A stretch of DNA of 64,000 nucleotides, taken from assembly GCA_040219935.1 (NCBI GenBank), contig JAVJUA010000084.1:170079-234078 (forward strand), read 5' to 3'. This DNA comes from UBA7803 sp040219935. Lineage in GTDB: Bacteria > Pseudomonadota > Gammaproteobacteria > Pseudomonadales > Azotimanducaceae. Below, one piece after another: positions 60,652 through 64,000 of the stretch. The translations under genes were made by a program, and so were the position numbers. Positions within the stretch are counted from its first letter, which is position 1. Each line of letters starts with the position of its first letter. The notes below the pieces were generated by a model. That model saw nothing but the letters and a program-made list of their open reading frames with translations, searched no databases and had not been told where the DNA came from.

Positions 60652-61878
60652 ATGCAGACACCGACGGCTCCCATCGAGATCATCGATCCCGACTATTACC
60701 AGCAGAATGGCTACCCCCACGAGTTCTGGGCCGAATTGCGTCGCGACCGTCCCATTGCCTACTGCAAGCACCCGAAGCTGGTTCCTTTCTATGCGGTCAC
60801 CCGCTACGAGGACATAGTCAACATCTCCAAGCAGCCGAGCGTTTTCGAGAACGCGCCACTGCTCTCCGTTCAGCCGGAGGCCGAGGAAGACCTGATCTCA
60901 CGCGTGCGGACGCTATTGAACATGGACCCGCCCGACCATCGTATCTACCGCCAGCTCATGAGCCGGTACTTCACCAAGCGCCGGTTGAACGAGGATCAGC
61001 AGCGGCTGGATCACGTCGCGGAGGATCTGCTCGACAGCGTGGCGGACGAGACGGAGATGGATTTCGTCACGCGCGTGTCGGCGATCCTGCCGCTGGCCGT
61101 CATCGCGGAGCTCATGGGGCTTCCGCAGGAGGATCGCGACCAGTTCTTCCGATGGACGAACGAGATCGTGGGCGCGAACGACCCCGAGTTTCGGCGTGAG
61201 GACGGAACAACGGGTCGGGAACTGGCGGAGCGCGCGATCGAGGAGGTATTCGCCTATTGCAACGACTTCGTCGAAGACCGCCGCAAGCATCCCCGCGATG
61301 ACCTGACAACGGTGCTGGCCACCGCGAAGATCGAAGGTCGGTATCTTCCACCTCTGGAGCTGTTGTCGTACCTGTTTCTGCTGATCGCGGCAGGCAACGA
61401 GACGACGAGAAATGCCACGAGCGGTGGCGTGCTGGCGCTCATGGAGCATCGCGACCAGCTCGAGCTGGTGCAGAAGCGGCCCGAGCTGCTCGATTCGCTG
61501 GTCGAAGAGATGGTGCGCTGGACCAGTCCGGTGATTCACTTCTGCCGTACACCGAACCGCGACGTCACCCTGCGCGACGTGTCCATCAAGGCGGGCGAAC
61601 ACTTGACGCTGTTTTACCCATCTGCCAATCGCGACGAGACGGTATTTTCCGAACCGATGCGATTCGACGTTCAGCGTGACAAAAATCCGCAGATCGGTTT
61701 CGGCATCGGTGAGCACCTGTGTCTGGGCGCGCATCTGGCGCGCAACGAGCTGCGGGCCATCTTCAAAACATTGCTCGCACGAATGCGGGAGATTGAGCTC
61801 ATCGAGCCGCCTGAGCGTCTGCGATCGGGATTCATCGGGGGCGTCAAGCACCTGAAGGTACGGTTGCGGCTGGATTGA
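60652..61878 (+). CDS. Cytochrome P450
   Basis: 408-aa P450 with heme motif FGIGEHLCLGAHLAR (Cys357), I-helix AAGNETT near 246-252 and EEMVR (K-helix ExxR) near 285-289. The ATG follows the ferredoxin stop by 15 bp. It probably hydroxylates the hydrocarbon that the operon degrades. The sequence resembles the sterol/fatty-acid side-chain group of bacterial P450s such as CYP125, CYP142 and CYP124, but exact grouping is uncertain. Confidence 0.93.
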   Translation: MQTPTAPIEIIDPDYYQQNGYPHEFWAELRRDRPIAYCKHPKLVPFYAVTRYEDIVNISKQPSVFENAPLLSVQPEAEEDLISRVRTLLNMDPPDHRIYRQLMSRYFTKRRLNEDQQRLDHVAEDLLDSVADETEMDFVTRVSAILPLAVIAELMGLPQEDRDQFFRWTNEIVGANDPEFRREDGTTGRELAERAIEEVFAYCNDFVEDRRKHPRDDLTTVLATAKIEGRYLPPLELLSYLFLLIAAGNETTRNATSGGVLALMEHRDQLELVQKRPELLDSLVEEMVRWTSPVIHFCRTPNRDVTLRDVSIKAGEHLTLFYPSANRDETVFSEPMRFDVQRDKNPQIGFGIGEHLCLGAHLARNELRAIFKTLLARMREIELIEPPERLRSGFIGGVKHLKVRLRLD

Positions 61879-62253
61879 GGCCGATCTTCGTGCGTGGCGG
61901 AACCTGCTCGCGCTGTTCGTGAAGCGCAATGCCACGAGTGCGCGAAAGCTCGCCGGCTGGGCCGAGAGAGACCGCGCTGCCCGATGGGCGGGCAGTCTTC
62001 TGCTTCCCGGAGGCACACCGCCGTCGGCGGCGCACGCGTGCCGCCACGCTCTTGCCAAGCGAGGCTGGCTACGTGCCGGGTTCCCGCTGTCGCCACGGAG
62101 GTCTCCGTGGAGCGTTTAATGCGATTGACACCCGAAACAAAATGTTGCAATTTCTCACGGCTCGCCCGGGGGGAGACCGGAACAGCTCCGGCTGGCGGGA
62201 AAACCAAGCGGTGGGTCCAGAATAAATCTAAATCCCAGAGTAATTAAAGTAAC
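61879..62253. other. Intergenic stretch before the insertion sequence
   Basis: About 375 bp with no credible gene. A CCACGGA/TCCGTGG hairpin (62093-62110) could be part of a terminator for the P450 operon, though no T-run follows. Toward 62220 the DNA becomes AT-rich up to the insertion sequence end. Small frames here have no recognisable homology. Confidence 0.4.
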
Positions 62254-62254
62254 C

Positions 62255-62274
62255 CTAGCCCGGAAATCTCACCG
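62255..62274 (+). repeat. Left terminal inverted repeat of the IS
   Basis: CTAGCCCGGAAATCTCACCG; its outer CTAGCCCG and inner CTCACCG are found inverted at 63981-64000. It lies about 80 bp before the transposase start. Confidence 0.65.
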
Positions 62275-62353
62275 TTAGAATGGAAATAGGCCTCTCTTTT
62301 GTGCATAAAGTAAGAGCGACCAAGCACTTACCCACGCGCAGAAGAAGAGGCCT

Positions 62354-63778
62354 ATGACGACAGAGTGTATTCCGGCGCAGCTCGAATTTCACGCACTTGG
62401 TAGCCGCGATGTGACGGGCCGATTTGACGGCGGCCGCCTCACCTCGGACGGCGGTGGCCTGTTGCTGCGCGAAGTGGATCACCGGATCGGGATGCTTGGT
62501 CGGCTCGCTGGCTGCTTCACCGATTACCGCAACCCCAACAGCATCGAGCACGACGTGCGGGCGCTGGTGGCGCAGCGGCTCTATGGTCTGGCGCTGGGCT
62601 ACGAGGATCTCAACGATCATGATGTCTTGCGCTCGGACAGCGTGCTGGCGCTGCTGGTGGGCAAGCGGGATCTCACCGGTAAGGATCGACAACGGGACCG
62701 AGACAAAGGTTACCCGATGGCGGGGTCGAGCACGCTCAACCGCCTTGAGCTCAGCATCCCCGACTCAGCCGCCGGCGATCGCTACAAGAAGATCGCGGCA
62801 GACCCGGCGGCGCTGGATCGGCTGCTGGTGGACCTGTTCCTCGAGTCTCATGAGCAGCCGCCGCGGGAGATCTGGCTGGATCTGGATGCGACCGATAATC
62901 CGCTGCATGGCCACCAGGAGGGTCGGTTCTTCCACGGCTACTACCGCTGTTACTGCTATCTGCCGCTGTATATCTTCTGCGGCGAGCATCTGTTGTGCGC
63001 CCGCCTGCGGCCGTCGAACCGGGATGGTGCGGCGGGCAGCGTTGAAGAACTCGGGCGGATCGTCGCCCAGATCCGCGCCCGTTGGCCGAAGACGCGGATC
63101 GTGATCCGCGGTGACTCGGGCTTCTGCCGGGACGCCATCATGCGCTGGTGCGAGGACAACGGCGTTCGTTATGTGCTGGGTCTGGCCCGGAACAAGCGGC
63201 TGCATCGGGCCTTGGGCCGGGAGATGGCCGCCGCTCGGTCCGAGCACGCGATCACCGGCAAGCCGGCGCGCCGCTTCCGCGACTTCCGCTATCGGACCCG
63301 CAAGTCCTGGTCGTGCGAACGGCGGGTGGTAGGCAAAGCGGAAGTGCTCCCGGGCAAAGCCAATCCGCGGTTCGTGGTGACGAACTTGCCGGTCAGCCGG
63401 GCGGGTGCGAAGCGCCTCTACGAGAAACTCTACTGCGTGCGCGGCGAGATGGAGAACCGGATCAAGGAGCAGCAGTTAGGCCTGTTTGCCGACCGTACCA
63501 GCACCGAGACGATGCGGGCCAACCAGCTACGGCTGTACTTCTCCTCGTTCGCCTACGTGCTGATGCACGGCCTGCGCCGGCTCGGCCTTGAAGGCACTCA
63601 GCACGCCAGGGCTCAGTGCACCACCATCCGGCTGAAGCTGCTGAAGATCGGTGCACGGATCCGGATCACCGTGCGCAAGGTCTGGCTGTCGTTCTCGGAA
63701 GCCTATCCCTACGCCAGCGACTTCGCGCAGATCTTGGCCAACGTCCGCCGCTATCCGGCCTGGGCGCCACCCAGCTAA
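62354..63778 (+). CDS. IS1380-family transposase
   Basis: 474-aa DDE transposase. Family marks are GRLTSDGGGLLLREVD near the start, WLDLDATDNPLHG (first Asp), VIRGDSGFCRDAIMRW (second Asp) and MENRIKEQQLGLFADRTS (Glu). The gene is uninterrupted, so it may be functional. It occupies most of the element. Confidence 0.93.
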   Translation: MTTECIPAQLEFHALGSRDVTGRFDGGRLTSDGGGLLLREVDHRIGMLGRLAGCFTDYRNPNSIEHDVRALVAQRLYGLALGYEDLNDHDVLRSDSVLALLVGKRDLTGKDRQRDRDKGYPMAGSSTLNRLELSIPDSAAGDRYKKIAADPAALDRLLVDLFLESHEQPPREIWLDLDATDNPLHGHQEGRFFHGYYRCYCYLPLYIFCGEHLLCARLRPSNRDGAAGSVEELGRIVAQIRARWPKTRIVIRGDSGFCRDAIMRWCEDNGVRYVLGLARNKRLHRALGREMAAARSEHAITGKPARRFRDFRYRTRKSWSCERRVVGKAEVLPGKANPRFVVTNLPVSRAGAKRLYEKLYCVRGEMENRIKEQQLGLFADRTSTETMRANQLRLYFSSFAYVLMHGLRRLGLEGTQHARAQCTTIRLKLLKIGARIRITVRKVWLSFSEAYPYASDFAQILANVRRYPAWAPPS

Positions 63779-63980
63779 GCGCTGCTGCGCCAAACCCTCG
63801 AGGCCAGGGCGCTCTGGCCGAGGGCCCTTCGCCTTGACGTCGGCCAAACCGGCTGCGAACCGCTCGATGAGCCGACAACCACGCCTGAATCTCACCTTCC
63901 GCGGAAAATGAGCGCGGCTTCCGCGGAAGATACGCGCCGCGTCGCTACTCCGGCGCCCTAAATCCCCCTGCAATCACAAT

Positions 63981-64000
63981 CGGTGAGCGAAGCGGGCTAG
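63981..64000 (-). repeat. Right terminal inverted repeat of the IS
   Basis: Inverted copy of the left end, matching 15 of 20 positions (CTAGCCCG and CTCACCG kept, the five central bases changed). It coincides with the end of the window, so the true outer end may lie one or two bases further. Confidence 0.6.

Larger units (their letters stand above)
62254..64000 (+). mobile_element. IS1380-family insertion sequence (right end at the window edge)
   Basis: One transposase gene is framed by 20-bp inverted ends, at 62255-62274 and 63981-64000, that match at 15 of 20 positions. Length is about 1.75 kb. The window ends at the right terminus, so a target duplication cannot be checked. The element sits downstream of the P450 gene. 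Confidence 0.75.

Noticed and set aside
61894..62247. 117-codon frame between the P450 and the insertion sequence
   Set aside because: Composition and content show no domain, no SD and no similarity; considered chance.
63897..63928. Two TTCCGCGGAA palindromes near the IS right end as a repeat array
   Set aside because: Only two copies, separated by 12 bp, within the element's non-coding tail; no regular spacing or further copies, so no CRISPR or iteron claim.

Overview
The window is high-GC, densely coded bacterial DNA. A complete Na+-pumping NADH:quinone reductase operon directly downstream of a glyceraldehyde-3-phosphate dehydrogenase gene, a bfd/bfr pair, the long (single-chain, E. coli-type) form of QueF and a short 4.5S-type SRP RNA together point to a gammaproteobacterium. 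Sodium-based energetics, a TAXI-TRAP transporter, an Na+/amino-acid symporter and an alkylsulfatase-like enzyme suggest a marine or saline lifestyle. No genus can be named from the sequence alone.

Region 1 (1-9.3 kb) is core: 3' end of gap, a sigma70-type promoter and long leader, nqrABCDEF, a DUF2799 lipoprotein, an enoyl-CoA hydratase/MaoC pair, and bfd and bfr with Fur-like boxes between them. Region 2 (9.3-18.6 kb) holds a CPBP protease and carboxylesterase, a TAXI-TRAP transporter, a BDS1-type sulfatase, endonuclease V and a serine hydrolase. At 18.7-20.65 kb a cytochrome P450 is translationally coupled to a TetR repressor with a clear upstream palindrome.

Region 3 (20.7-39.1 kb) looks like one accessory system for taking up and breaking down unusual peptides or amino acids. 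It contains a TonB receptor, three peptidase-like enzymes (a P1-family self-processing peptidase, an M1 aminopeptidase, SxxK serine hydrolases), a dipeptide epimerase, two aminotransferases (one close to beta-amino-acid transaminases), an ornithine cyclodeaminase family enzyme, a threonine-synthase-like lyase, a class II aldolase, an AGCS Na+ symporter and an AmpG-like permease. A 19-bp operator-like motif recurs five times at three promoter regions (about 21.76-21.82, 29.44 and 32.82-32.85 kb). The TetR gene immediately upstream of the TonB receptor is the obvious candidate regulator, so these genes may form a single regulon.

Region 4 (39.1-45.4 kb): queF, an acyltransferase, ffs and tRNA-Ser(GGA), followed by a tRNA-adjacent tyrosine integrase and excisionase, about 0.8 kb of non-coding DNA with a perfect 14-bp hairpin, an integrase remnant, a MarR/hydrolase pair, and remnants of a thioesterase and a TonB receptor. 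This is a worn integration site.

Region 5 (45.4-61.9 kb) is a catabolic acyl-CoA cluster: an IclR regulator heads a tightly overlapping minus-strand operon (nitronate-monooxygenase-like enzyme, amidohydrolases, three acyl-CoA dehydrogenases, MaoC hydratase, thioesterase, alpha-methylacyl-CoA racemase, enoyl-CoA hydratase, a thiolase-like protein plus DUF35 partner), divergent from a P450 and its ferredoxin. The thiolase-like protein has no cysteine at the usual nucleophile position, one acyl-CoA dehydrogenase lacks the usual flavin-site motif, and a racemase is present. This combination resembles steroid or isoprenoid side-chain degradation. The window ends inside an IS1380-family insertion sequence (62.25-64.0 kb).
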